Shown: positions 15,203 to 22,824 of the stretch, one piece after another
Layout: each line of letters opens with the position of its first letter
Numbering within the stretch: position 1 is the stretch's first letter
Assembly (NCBI GenBank): GCA_964421675.1
Contig: CAYQXV010000044.1
Location: forward strand, 1-22,824
Direction: 5' to 3'
Length of the DNA: 22,824 nt
Source: CALLPQ01 sp964421675
Lineage (GTDB): Bacteria > Pseudomonadota > Alphaproteobacteria > Caulobacterales > Parvularculaceae
Notes under the pieces: model-generated
The model's database searches: none
What the model was told of the DNA's origin: nothing
The model's input: only the letters and a program-made list of their open reading frames with translations
Translations under genes and position numbers: made by a program

Positions 15203-16146
15203 ATGACAAAAAACGCTAATGAGCCAAAGTCTGCCTTGCCGGATTTACAGAAAAAAAAACCAGCGCGCGGTCTGGGAAGAGGATTGGATGCCTTATTGGG
15301 CGATCGTCCCTCTGGGCAATCCGGTGTACCAAATAAAGCGGGTAAAAGTTTTGCTAAGACCACCGGCGATAGAGAAATTGCGATAACGCAAATCAAACCA
15401 AACCCAAAACAGCCCCGAACAATATTTGATAAAGCTGCGATTACTGAACTGACAATGTCGGTGCGAGAACGCGGAATCTTACAGCCAATTCTTGTGCGTC
15501 CTTTGCCGTCTGATAATGGCGAGATCCAATATGAGATTGTTGCAGGCGAACGCCGCTGGCGCGCAGCACAGCTTGCAGGCTTGCATAAAGTCCCGGTGGT
15601 TATTCGTGAATTAAGCGATGCCCAAGCCTCAGAAATTGCGCTTATTGAAAATGTGCAACGGGTCGATTTGAACCCCATGGAAGAAGCGGAAGGCTATCAT
15701 TTCCTCGCTAAGCAATATGGTCGCAGTCAGGATTCGATCGCCAAGGCGGTGGGGAAAAGCCGCAGTCACGTTGCGAATTTGATGCGCTTAACCAGCCTTC
15801 CGCCCGCCGTTAGAGATGCGCTCACTAGCAATGAAATCTCCATGGGTCATGCGCGCGCGCTTTTATCCAGCCCCGATAGTGCGGGGGATTTAAAAGAGGT
15901 CTTGCGGTCTGGACTTTCTGTGCGTCAATTAGAGGCCCGGATAAAAGCCCATCATCAAGCGGAGAATAAATCACAACCATCTTCAAAGACGGCAAAGGGC
16001 AGTGCGCAAAAGGATGCGGATACCCGCGCCCTTGAAAGAGATCTTGCAGAAGCTTTGGGGCTTGAAGTTTCCATCGCTCATAAAAAATCCGGCAGCGGAA
16101 ATGTAACGGTAAGCTATCTCAACCTTGATCAGCTTGACGATATATG
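15203..16146 (+). CDS. parB: Chromosome-partitioning protein ParB, 3' end in assembly gap
   Basis: CTP-dependent parS-binding clamp. The 314 visible residues include the basic N-terminus KPARGLGRGLDALLGD that contacts ParA, the CTP-binding motifs GERRWRAAQ (115-123) and ENVQRVDLNPMEEAEGY (149-165), and the parS-reading helix-turn-helix SIAKAVGKSRSHVANLMRL. After a polar linker, the dimerisation domain ends at YLNLDQLDDI, just where the N run begins. The family usually has only a few residues more, so the loss is small. ATG 15203 avoids a 41-bp overlap with parA and gives a normal start. AGGA is rather far upstream (17 nt). The true stop lies in the gap. Confidence 0.95.
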
Positions 16147-16246
16147 NNNNNNNNNNNNNNNNNNNNNNNNNNNNNNNNNNNNNNNNNNNNNNNNNNNNNN
16201 NNNNNNNNNNNNNNNNNNNNNNNNNNNNNNNNNNNNNNNNNNNNNN
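16147..16246. other. Assembly gap of 100 N at the end of parB
   Basis: Exactly 100 N, so a placeholder of unknown real size. It hides the parB stop and any terminator between the convergent parB and coq7. Other sequence could be missing here as well. Confidence 0.95.
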
Positions 16247-16274
16247 AACCCAAAGTTTAAATCCAATGCGGTGA

Positions 16275-16859
16275 TCAGATTTTTTCGGAAATGCGGATCG
16301 CCGTTTGACAGCCAAACTTTATGACGGCGCGCATAACCGGCCAGCCAGCGGCTTGTTCTGCACCATGTTCCTCGGCTGTATGTTTATGCTCTAACTCATC
16401 GTCGCGAAATTGCTGTAGTGTTTCGCTCAATTCTGGTTCTGTCGCCTTCAACTCTTCTATCTGTTCGCCATAATGCTGTTCAATTACTTCTTCCACAGCG
16501 GCGGTGCAGGCCATTGCTGCTTTCTCCCCCATGAGCGCGGTTGCTGCGCCCAATCCAAACCCGGCAACATGCCAGACCGGTGAAAGTAAAGTTGGCCGAA
16601 CGCCGCGCTCGCTAAGCAATGTATTGAACGTTGAAAGATGATGTTGCTCGCCCTCTTCCATTTCGCGCAATAGCTCGGCGGTGGCTTTTTTGTGCGGCAA
16701 TTGTTCAAAGACTGCGCGTTGCCCGCGATAGATTTGCACTGCCCCATGTTCACCCGCATGATCAACACGCAGCATTTCTTTGAGCCGCGCTTGCCGGGGC
16801 CCTGGTTTTGGCAGGGGTCGTTTCTCAGTGGTCGAACTATTGTCGCTGCTATTTGTCAT
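16275..16859 (-). CDS. coq7: Demethoxyubiquinone hydroxylase Coq7
   Basis: A 194-aa di-iron oxygenase that hydroxylates 2-octaprenyl-3-methyl-6-methoxy-benzoquinol type intermediates in ubiquinone synthesis, acting at the membrane surface. Two-fold repeated iron ligands are visible: MLRVDHAGEHGAVQIYRGQ, MEEGEQHHLSTF, then AVEEVIEQHYGEQI and DDELEHKHTAEEHGAE. The middle segment AGFGLGAATALMGEKAA is the hydrophobic substrate region. The end (AIRISEKI) is intact, so the neighbouring gap does not damage it. ATG 16859 is chosen over a TTG at 16871 that would overlap the upstream gene. It starts 8 bp after dsbB and is probably cotranscribed with it. Confidence 0.95.
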   Translation of the reverse strand: MTNSSDNSSTTEKRPLPKPGPRQARLKEMLRVDHAGEHGAVQIYRGQRAVFEQLPHKKATAELLREMEEGEQHHLSTFNTLLSERGVRPTLLSPVWHVAGFGLGAATALMGEKAAMACTAAVEEVIEQHYGEQIEELKATEPELSETLQQFRDDELEHKHTAEEHGAEQAAGWPVMRAVIKFGCQTAIRISEKI

Positions 16860-16867
16860 AATGATTT

Positions 16868-17425
16868 TCAAACACGTTTTTCGCGTTTGGCCTTTCTCAA
16901 AGCATGTGTTGCGGCGAAAAAAGTCAGCGCAAATAATCCTGCTGACAGCAATAAATTATACCCTGCCATTGAAATACCAAACAAGCGCCATGCTGCGTTC
17001 GTGCAGCTAACGCGGGGAATATCAGGATCGAAATCCAGTGATAAATTTCCCGCATCACCAATATTACCAATGCCAGTGCAGCTTGCCGGGCCAGGCCAAA
17101 AGGAAAATTCTATCCCGGTATGATAAAAGGCGAGTGCGGCGCTAAACCCATATACCAGCGCCGCTGTTCCCGTGGCTGCCGCAGCCAGGCGCGGCACCTT
17201 AAACAAAAAACTGATAACAAGACCGATTACCGTGATGGTAAGTGCGGTCCAGTGGGCTTCGCGTTGATCGAGACATAGCGCGCATGGCGCATAGCCTAAA
17301 TATTCAAAAATATGGGCACCAATCAGCAAGGATGCAGAGACAAGGGCGCCGCAGAGCAAAACCTTCTCGATTAGCCCAAATCGTTGCATTGCAGTGGTGT
17401 TTAGCGTGGCGTCCATAATCATCAT
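16868..17425 (-). CDS. dsbB: Disulfide bond formation protein B (DsbB)
   Basis: A 185-aa four-helix inner-membrane protein that re-oxidises DsbA-type thiol oxidases and passes electrons to quinones. The first periplasmic loop has APCALCLDQREAHW (Cys48 and Cys51), the CxxC quinone-side pair. The second has Cys116 (PASCTG) and Cys141 (VSCTNAAW), the DsbA-side pair. All four cysteines are present. Clustered Met codons at the start leave the exact first residue uncertain within about 4 codons, and a basic tail (RKAKREKRV) is cytoplasmic. It is followed 8 bp later by coq7, a ubiquinone-synthesis gene, which fits the quinone dependence of DsbB, though the pairing may be chance. Confidence 0.92.
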   Translation of the reverse strand: MMIMDATLNTTAMQRFGLIEKVLLCGALVSASLLIGAHIFEYLGYAPCALCLDQREAHWTALTITVIGLVISFLFKVPRLAAAATGTAALVYGFSAALAFYHTGIEFSFWPGPASCTGIGNIGDAGNLSLDFDPDIPRVSCTNAAWRLFGISMAGYNLLLSAGLFALTFFAATHALRKAKREKRV

Positions 17426-17498
17426 GTTAGTTTATGCACTCGCCAACTCATAGCCCAGAGCGCGTTTCGTCACACTCCGCGTCAAACTGGGCACTGGC

Positions 17499-18362
17499 TT
17501 ATTGGTTTAACGCGATAAGAAAGCGCTCCACTTTATCAGTTGCATCGATAAGGTTTTCCGGGCTGTGCCAATGTTTCCACCCTTCTTCGATAAAGGGATC
17601 ATCGAAGGCATGCTCAGTATCGGGATATATTGTCCGGTCGATGGATATTCCAGCTTTTTCAAGCTTATCGAAGGCGCTCAGACATTGTCTATGATCGACA
17701 ATCGTGTCTGCCCCTGCGATTAAAGCGAGCGTTTTCGGCTGCTCGACCCAGTCATTGATGCGGGTTCGCGTGCCTATGCCGCAATAGGGATAAAATAAAA
17801 CAGCCCCTGCAATTTTCGGCCGCGCTTTATTATAGGCGGGCAAACCGGCGGGGCGTTGGTCTTTCAAATCCATCGTCAAAAAATCCATGGCGGTCCACGC
17901 ACCGTGGGACCAGCCTGTCAGCACAAGCTGCTCCGGATTCACATCAGGGCGCTTGAGAATAGTATCGATAACAACAAGCAGATCGCCTGCGCGTTCTTGA
18001 CCAATTAGTTGTTTACCCGTGCAAACTGTTTCCAGTGCTTGTGGGCGGCTAACATTGCGGGGCCGCAAACTGTCGATGATCACCGCCATATATCCATTTC
18101 GCACAGCGATATCGGCCCACATATGCTGAAATTCTAACCGCGCGCCGGCGCATCCATGCATCTGGAAAACAACTGGAAACGGGCCTGGGCCTTCCGGTGT
18201 TCTGACGATGATGTTGGGTTGGAGAAGTTCAAGCCGTTCAGCGAAGCTGGACTGGTCTACTTGCTTTGCCCGCACATTGAGCAAAAACCGCTCGCCGCCC
18301 CAAAACGCCAGGCCCAAGCCAATCAATAGAATGGCGCCAAGGCCAAGGAGGATTTTTTTCAT
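17499..18362 (-). CDS. Dienelactone-hydrolase-like alpha/beta hydrolase, membrane-anchored or secreted
   Basis: A 287-aa alpha/beta hydrolase. Residues 1-22 are a hydrophobic signal or anchor (KKILLGLGAILLIGLGLAFW). The fold begins with FPVVFQMHGCAGAR, an oxyanion-hole HG. The nucleophile elbow is GWSHGAW (Ser152). The acid is probably in AGADTIVDHR and the base in YPDTEHAFDD, the typical dienelactone hydrolase order. The nucleophile is Ser rather than the Cys of classical DLH, so ester or carboxylester hydrolysis is likelier; the substrate is unknown. Its ATG begins one base after the stop of the kinase gene (TAG-T-ATG), so the two are an operon. Confidence 0.85.
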   Translation of the reverse strand: MKKILLGLGAILLIGLGLAFWGGERFLLNVRAKQVDQSSFAERLELLQPNIIVRTPEGPGPFPVVFQMHGCAGARLEFQHMWADIAVRNGYMAVIIDSLRPRNVSRPQALETVCTGKQLIGQERAGDLLVVIDTILKRPDVNPEQLVLTGWSHGAWTAMDFLTMDLKDQRPAGLPAYNKARPKIAGAVLFYPYCGIGTRTRINDWVEQPKTLALIAGADTIVDHRQCLSAFDKLEKAGISIDRTIYPDTEHAFDDPFIEEGWKHWHSPENLIDATDKVERFLIALNQ

Positions 18363-18363
18363 A

Positions 18364-19371
18364 CTAATTAGCTGACAATAGGTCAGCGTCTATTGCAAGT
18401 TTTTCAAGCGATGTCTCAGGTCGTGGCCCCATATGGCTGATAACCTCTGAAGCGGCCAGAGAGCCAAGACGCCCAGCGCGCTCAAGATCAAAGTTGCGGG
18501 CAATTCCATATAAAAACCCGGCTGCATATCCATCACCGGCCCCGGTGGTGTCGACCAGCTGTGTTGGTGCAATCGCGGCAACGGTTACCGGCTCGCCGTC
18601 TCTTGGGATGATAATAGACCCTTTGCCAGATCGCGTGATCGCGGTGAGCGGGCAGAAGGCTTTTGCTTTTTCAATAATGGCGTCCATGTCATTGGTTTGA
18701 AACAGGGTGCTGGCCTCAGCTTCATTGGCGAGAAGGATATCCACATGGTTCGGGATAAAGCCGGTCAACACATCATGCTGGCGGTCGACGCAGCTGGTAT
18801 CAGACAGGGTCAATGCGGATTTGCGCCCGGCATTTCGCGCAATCGCACAGGCTTTAACAAAGGCTTCCCGGGCAACTGGCTGTTCAAACAGATAGCCTTC
18901 AAAGAATGTGATGGCGGCGCGCTTGATCTGATCCTCATCAATATCGTTGAGGGTTACGTGGGCCGCAGCGCCAAGAAACGTCATCATGGAGCGTTCTGCG
19001 TCCGGGGTTACATTGATGAGGCAACGCCCGGTGCCGGGGCCATTATCAAGCGGCGCGGTTGCAAATTCGACGCCCTGGTCTTCCATGGCGCTGCGAAAGG
19101 TCTGTCCAAGCGGGTCATCGGCAACTTTGCCCACAAAACCGCCCTGTCCGCCCAATGAGGCAATACAGGCAACGGAATTGGCCGCGGAGCCACCAGGAAC
19201 CGCAACACTCTCGCCCATGGCGTTATAGATGGTTTGGGCCTGTGGTTCCTCGATCAGCACCATGCCCCCTTTGAGGATGCCGTGACTGGCGAGAAAGGGG
19301 TCATCGCACCGGGCAAGAACGTCAACAATGGCATTTCCAATCCCGACCACATCAAGGGTTGTTTTGCTCAT
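18364..19371 (-). CDS. Adenosine-kinase-like PfkB sugar/nucleoside kinase
   Basis: A 335-aa ribokinase-family kinase of the type annotated as adenosine kinase in alphaproteobacteria. The N-terminal VVGIGNAIVDVLARCDD is the substrate lid region, VPGGSAANSV (58-67) the first PfkB signature, and DTTGAGDGYAAGF (274-286) the second, with the catalytic Asp in GAGD. NEAE (216-219) is the Mg/ATP motif. AAGGAA lies 8 nt before the ATG. Adenosine, or another nucleoside or ketose, is the phosphate acceptor; sequence alone does not decide. It heads a two-gene unit with the hydrolase. Confidence 0.9.
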   Translation of the reverse strand: MSKTTLDVVGIGNAIVDVLARCDDPFLASHGILKGGMVLIEEPQAQTIYNAMGESVAVPGGSAANSVACIASLGGQGGFVGKVADDPLGQTFRSAMEDQGVEFATAPLDNGPGTGRCLINVTPDAERSMMTFLGAAAHVTLNDIDEDQIKRAAITFFEGYLFEQPVAREAFVKACAIARNAGRKSALTLSDTSCVDRQHDVLTGFIPNHVDILLANEAEASTLFQTNDMDAIIEKAKAFCPLTAITRSGKGSIIIPRDGEPVTVAAIAPTQLVDTTGAGDGYAAGFLYGIARNFDLERAGRLGSLAASEVISHMGPRPETSLEKLAIDADLLSAN

Positions 19372-19618
19372 GGTGCGTATTCCTTTTTAATAATTGCATT
19401 AACCCAGCAAGGGTAGATATCGAATATGGTATTGGCCGACAGAGGTCTATAGGAAGCTAGCGAACGGCTGACAAGGGTTTTGAGTGGGCTCTCGCGCTGC
19501 CTATCAGAGGCGTGTAAAAATACGGGATGGTGTTGAGGGGTCAGAATGGCTTATAGGGTATTTTGGCCGATAGAGACCGGTCATGTCTGGTTGGGTGTTT
19601 AAAGACGGGAATTTGGGT
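19372..19618. other. Intergenic region between the kinase and lipoprotein genes
   Basis: About 250 bp with divergent genes on both sides, so it should hold two promoters. I see no firm -35/-10 pairs. It contains an imperfect direct repeat: GGTATTGGCCGACAGAGG (from 19428) and GGTATTTTGGCCGATAGAG (from 19557), differing by a 2-base insertion and one substitution. No RNA gene is apparent. Confidence 0.35.
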
Positions 19619-20107
19619 ATGCGTGGATTGACGGCATGTGTTTTGGTGAGCTTGGTGGGGGTTTGTTCATGTTCTTCTGTACCCGGATTGGGCATCTTAA
19701 AACGCGGTGACGATGCGAAACTAGCAACAAGTGCATCATCGGACGCGAATGCTGCGCCCGGTGACGAGACGGGCCCCTCGCCGGACAGTGCGTCCGTTGA
19801 TCCAGTTCTGGGCGTAGAGTCTCAACCGAACCCAGAGTCTACACCAGAACCAATCGTCAATGGTTTGATCCCATCGGATATTTTTGGACTAACCGCCGAC
19901 CAACTTGATGGGCAATTGGGGGCACCTGCCTTTGTGCGTCAGGAAGGCCGCGGTACCTATCGTCGTTATGATGGACGGGTATGTAATCTAATTGTCTTGA
20001 TGACGTCTGATGCAAGTGGGCGTCAGGTTGCAACAGTTTTGGAAGCAACCTCTTTCAATTCATCGGCCCAAAAACCTGAGCTGCAAACCTGCTTGAACGG
20101 GTTTTAG
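19619..20107 (+). CDS. Small lipoprotein of unknown function
   Basis: A 162-aa predicted lipoprotein. The signal sequence MRGLTACVLVSLVGVCSC ends in a lipobox-like VCSC with Cys18 as the likely lipidated residue. A disordered Ser/Pro/Glu/Asp-rich linker (about residues 30-80) leads to a C-terminal domain. That domain has GLTADQLDGQLGAPAFVRQEGRGTYRRY, resembling the LGxPxxxRxEGxxxxWxY element of alphaproteobacterial envelope proteins distantly like SmpA/OmlA. Two Cys (RVCNL, QTCL) may form a disulfide. ATG 19619 places the signal peptide at the N-terminus. An ATG at 19583 would add 12 residues. It ends 1 bp before the convergent transporter stop. Confidence 0.75.
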   Translation: MRGLTACVLVSLVGVCSCSSVPGLGILKRGDDAKLATSASSDANAAPGDETGPSPDSASVDPVLGVESQPNPESTPEPIVNGLIPSDIFGLTADQLDGQLGAPAFVRQEGRGTYRRYDGRVCNLIVLMTSDASGRQVATVLEATSFNSSAQKPELQTCLNGF

Positions 20108-20108
20108 A

Positions 20109-21833
20109 CTAGCTTGCTGAGGGGGGAAGCTTTTGCGGCGTGCGCGATTGGCGAATCCACTCGGCAATCGTTGCGAGAACGGCAACCGCGCCAAGACCGG
20201 CAGAAAGATAGAACACAAAAGCAAATCCGCGTTCTTCGATTAGTTCTCCGAACCAGCCTCGGCCTAGCGTACCAATCAGCATACTGAGCGATGCTAACAA
20301 AGCATATTGTACAGCTGCATATTTCGGATTTGCAATCGATGACAGATAAACCACGATTGCTGCACTTGCAAAACCAACCGATAGATTTTCAGCAGCGATA
20401 ACCGCCATTAGCTGCACCAATTTTTCATTGATTGAGGCATCGAGCCGCAGGAAATCTGCGATTGGCTGGAAGATAAAAGCAAGCGGTTGATATAGGTGTA
20501 AAAAGCTTAACACTTTATCGGTAATCGGTGCGCCTAAGGCCAGGTCTGCAAATAATAAATTTGTCGAAGCGGCCAATACGCCTCCAATTACAAGGCTTGG
20601 CATTCGGCCTACCCGTAAAATGACAAGCCCGCCAATAACAATACCGGCGGCGGTCATCATAGAGCCGAAGATTTTAGAGGCGATGGCAACTTCATCAAAA
20701 GTGTGACCAAGCGCGCCGTAATTTTCGCCAAGATAGAAGGGATATGCAAATGCACCCCAGATCAAATCTGTAAACCGGTAGGTTAAGGCAACAATCAACA
20801 CGAGAATGGCCCCATATCTCAATCGCTCGACAATATCCATCATCGGTACAAGGATGGAGCTATAAAGGGCGTTGAGAACTGACTGGACAACCGATTGAGG
20901 GGTTGTGCCTTCTTTTTGTTGCGCACGCGCAGCGTCAGTATTGCGGAAGCGAAAATGTAAAATCGCAGCGCCGATAACTGGTAAGATGATTGTTACAAAT
21001 ATGATAATTGGCCCGGTCTCGCGGGTAAACTTTCCCGCATCTGCGGCGTCAGGATTAGACAGGGCGTAAGCCATGAATGAGAACAGCGCATAGATTGACC
21101 AAGCCCATCCCAAAAGAACGGGAATAAGCGCAATATTGCGCGCCTTGCGGCTTGGACTATTGGCATCCATCTCTCGGGATTTGCGATCTGCAACGGAGTT
21201 TTCCGCAAGAAAAACCCCGGACATACAAAATGCCATCAATATAGAGAGAGCGATGAAGGTATTCTCCCAACCAATGCGCGCGGCAATAAAAAGAGCACCG
21301 GCCCCGCCAAGAATAGCGGAAAGTCGATATCCAATTTGATAGACGCCAGAGAGCAGATCGATGGTTTGCGTTTCATCGGCAACCTCAATGCGCCAAGCAT
21401 CAATCAAAATATCCTGCGAGGTAAAGGCGAGCGTACAAATGATCGCGGCAATCGCGATCAGGCCCAATTGTGTTGTGGGTTCTAAAAAAGCGATTACTCC
21501 GAGAGACAATACAATGAGGACCTGGAGCAATAAGATACCAGCCCGCCTTTGCCCCATGCCCAGGGTCGCCGGAAATGCCGCGCGGTCAATGGCTGGTGAC
21601 CAGAGGAATTTAAACCCTAGTAAAATCCCAATCCAGGAGAACACACCAATCGTTTTGATGCTGATATCTTCTGAGGTGAACCATGCGTTTAAGGTGCCGG
21701 TGATCAACACAAAAGGCAGCCCGGCGGCCATGCCGAGAACAAACATTGCCGCGCTTTTGCGGTGACGCAAGGCGCTTAAAATTTCGCGAAAGGTAATCTT
21801 TGCTGGTGGGTTGGGAGTTTCGACTTCAGCCAT
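20109..21833 (-). CDS. AmpG-like major facilitator transporter
   Basis: A 574-aa multi-spanning inner-membrane protein of the AmpG branch of the MFS, whose known members import anhydromuropeptides for wall recycling. Supporting blocks are MFVLGMAAGLPFVLITGTLNAWF in the first helix, GVFSWIGILLGFKFLWSPAIDR, and SQDILIDAWRIE in the middle, all characteristic of AmpG. A cytoplasmic loop around residues 235-250 is charged, and extra helices at the end give more than 12 spans. ATG 21833 starts a hydrophilic lead into the first helix. An ATG at 21866 in frame would add 11 residues, and neither has a clear ribosome site. No beta-lactamase or ampR is nearby, so a resistance role cannot be claimed. Confidence 0.85.
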   Translation of the reverse strand: MAEVETPNPPAKITFREILSALRHRKSAAMFVLGMAAGLPFVLITGTLNAWFTSEDISIKTIGVFSWIGILLGFKFLWSPAIDRAAFPATLGMGQRRAGILLLQVLIVLSLGVIAFLEPTTQLGLIAIAAIICTLAFTSQDILIDAWRIEVADETQTIDLLSGVYQIGYRLSAILGGAGALFIAARIGWENTFIALSILMAFCMSGVFLAENSVADRKSREMDANSPSRKARNIALIPVLLGWAWSIYALFSFMAYALSNPDAADAGKFTRETGPIIIFVTIILPVIGAAILHFRFRNTDAARAQQKEGTTPQSVVQSVLNALYSSILVPMMDIVERLRYGAILVLIVALTYRFTDLIWGAFAYPFYLGENYGALGHTFDEVAIASKIFGSMMTAAGIVIGGLVILRVGRMPSLVIGGVLAASTNLLFADLALGAPITDKVLSFLHLYQPLAFIFQPIADFLRLDASINEKLVQLMAVIAAENLSVGFASAAIVVYLSSIANPKYAAVQYALLASLSMLIGTLGRGWFGELIEERGFAFVFYLSAGLGAVAVLATIAEWIRQSRTPQKLPPSAS

Positions 21834-22090
21834 ATGAGTGTCATCAGACCACATCCACAAGAACATACCCCGTAAATGTCGTACGCAATCCTTTGGTGGG
21901 CCTTGGAACAGGCATTTATCGCTCTAGCGTAGCGCACAGGATTGATAAAAACATAGCGCTACCCTTTCGCTGAAAGCGTGCCCAGCGATTAAGATCAACT
22001 ATCAGCGGATTGCTGTGAACATGCAACCCTAGGGGATATTTTGTAGCGTATCCGTTTGAAATTGAAGGCAGGTTTTCGCCAAAAGCGGAA

Positions 22091-22100
22091 GTAGCGCTAC
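22091..22100. repeat. 10-bp palindrome GTAGCGCTAC
   Basis: Perfect palindrome. The 10-mer TAGCGCTACC at 22092-22101 recurs exactly at 21954-21963, 138 bp away, in the same orientation. Two copies upstream of one gene suggest a possible operator pair, though short matches can be chance. Confidence 0.35.
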
Positions 22101-22121
22101 CGGAAGTGAATGTCTGACTTA

Positions 22122-22137
22122 CGGCAGGTTCCTGCCG
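22122..22137. promoter_or_regulatory. 16-bp palindrome, operator-like
   Basis: CGGCAGGTTCCTGCCG has 7-bp perfect arms around TT. Neither strand shows a following T-run, so it is not a convincing intrinsic terminator for the TetR gene. The symmetry and size suit a dimeric regulator such as the adjacent TetR protein, an inference from position only. Confidence 0.4.
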
Positions 22138-22217
22138 AACCCGTCAGCGTCTTACTTGGGGCGATTTTAGGACTCTGGCTCAATCCCATCACAACACTGA
22201 ATAGATGGTATTTCTCA

Positions 22218-22824
22218 TCAGTGTTTGTCGTTTCCACTGTTTGATGTGATGCCTTCTAAAGCGCGTAGCATAATGTCCGACAAAACGGTCTCTCGTTCCA
22301 TCTCGGTGAGATGTCCAAATCCCAGCGGAACCTCAGCCCGGCCAGAAATAACAAGTTCAGCCAAGCCGTGAACCATAGACCATGAAGTCATGACTTGCCG
22401 CATTGCCATTGGGTCATGAAACGGGTCGATTGCAAACAAGTCAGAAATATAGACCACCAAGAGGTTGAACGCCGCCATTGAGGCTTCTGCAAATTTGGGA
22501 TCGCTTCTATCGGGCCTCTCGGACGAAAACATTAATCGGAACAAGGATGGGTTCTCCATTGCAAAATCGATGTAACCAAGTCCAGCCTCAACGAGTTTTA
22601 ACCCCTTACCAGGGGCTCCTTTCACATGACGTGTTTTAATCGTCTCTGTCATATCATCATAGCCAAGTGCAGCGAGGGCTGTCAGCAATCCATTTGCATC
22701 TTTGAAATGATGAGCGGGCGCCCCATGGCTGACGCCTGCTCTCTTGGCAACAGCGCGTAAAGAAAATGCTTCCAATCCATTTTCAGCAAGTTCAACCCTA
22801 GCTGCCTCAAGGAGAGCAGAAGCC
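22218..22824 (-). CDS. TetR/AcrR-family transcriptional regulator, 5' end outside the window
   Basis: The open frame reaches the right edge, so the start is missing. Visible sequence (about 201 residues) begins ASALLEAARVELAENGLEAFSLRAVAKRAGVSHGAPAHHF, which is the end of helix 1 and the full TetR helix-turn-helix. A TTG at 22775 is not the start, since upstream codons encode conserved helix 1. The C-terminal ligand domain has MTSWSMVHGLAELVISG, the W..VHGL element of the WHG-type TetR C-terminal domain. Ligand and target are unknown. The AmpG-like gene downstream on the same strand is a possible target. Confidence 0.88.
   Translation of the reverse strand, partial: ASALLEAARVELAENGLEAFSLRAVAKRAGVSHGAPAHHFKDANGLLTALAALGYDDMTETIKTRHVKGAPGKGLKLVEAGLGYIDFAMENPSLFRLMFSSERPDRSDPKFAEASMAAFNLLVVYISDLFAIDPFHDPMAMRQVMTSWSMVHGLAELVISGRAEVPLGFGHLTEMERETVLSDIMLRALEGITSNSGNDKH

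Larger units (their letters stand above)
21834..22217. other. Intergenic region upstream of the AmpG-like gene
   Basis: About 380 bp without a supported gene, between two minus-strand genes, so it should carry the transporter promoter. It holds a 16-bp palindrome (22122-22137), the palindrome GTAGCGCTAC (22091-22100), and a second copy of TAGCGCTACC at 21954-21963. No tRNA or riboswitch was recognised. Confidence 0.4.

Noticed and set aside
16692..17123. 143-residue plus-strand frame opposite coq7 and dsbB
   Set aside because: It overlaps two well-supported genes on the other strand and has no protein-family features.
18697..19158. 153-residue plus-strand frame opposite the adenosine-kinase-like gene
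   Set aside because: It mirrors PfkB-conserved codons. Its length is explained by codon bias on the opposite strand.
19387..19402. TTAA-N8-TTAA upstream of the adenosine-kinase-like gene as a CtrA box
   Set aside because: The spacer is 8 rather than 7, so it does not meet the consensus.
1..22824. Mobile elements, CRISPR arrays, tRNA/rRNA genes, defence or biosynthetic clusters
   Set aside because: None recognised on either strand. Gene content is conserved housekeeping, apart from ordinary accessory enzymes.

Overview
The window is a chromosomal segment from an alphaproteobacterium around its probable replication origin. The gene set is typical of that class: hemE and hemJ on one side of an AT-rich gap, ppsR, maf, aroE and coaE on the other, then mnmE, mnmG, rsmG, parA and parB. 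Three parS-type palindromes lie among the trmE/gidA-type genes, and two perfect CtrA boxes sit beside the origin. CtrA control of an origin points to the Caulobacter/Hyphomonas/Rhizobium type of cell cycle. Base composition is moderate rather than GC-rich. The species cannot be named from the sequence. Two runs of exactly 100 N (9649-9748 and 16147-16246) show that this is a scaffolded draft.

Layout. (1) 1-3775, plus strand: rho, an acyl-CoA carboxylase carboxyltransferase subunit without a visible biotin carboxylase, and a glutathione S-transferase-like gene. (2) 3781-6807, minus strand: a tightly packed run transcribed ppsR, maf, aroE-coaE, in which aroE and coaE form one continuous reading frame. 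(3) 6808-7225: intergenic region interpreted as oriC, with degenerate DnaA boxes, AT-rich tracts, GANTC sites and two tandem TTAA-N7-TTAA boxes just before hemE. (4) 7226-8747: hemE and hemJ (haem synthesis), meeting a convergent lipoprotein-type glycerophosphodiester phosphodiesterase that is split by the first N gap inside a Gly-Ser repeat. (5) 9961-16146: a small conserved protein, then mnmE, mnmG, rsmG, parA and parB. mnmG/rsmG and rsmG/parA overlap by ATGA. parB loses its last few codons in the second N gap. (6) 16275-19371, minus strand: an adenosine-kinase-like PfkB kinase, then an exported dienelactone-hydrolase-like protein; separately dsbB followed by coq7. (7) 19619-22824: a small lipoprotein, a convergent AmpG-like transporter, and a TetR regulator that runs off the window end.

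How the parts fit. The central 10 kb is a replication and segregation module. oriC would fire under DnaA with CtrA as the likely brake. ParB would load on the parS sites 4-6 kb away, and ParA would move the origin region. Haem, tRNA-modification (MnmE/MnmG), rRNA methylation (RsmG), CoA, shikimate and nucleotide house-cleaning genes fill the conserved neighbourhood. I see no phage, transposon, CRISPR array or defence system. The most informative observations are the helically phased CtrA boxes, the parS cluster partly inside coding sequence, the aroE-coaE fusion, and two genes damaged by assembly gaps.
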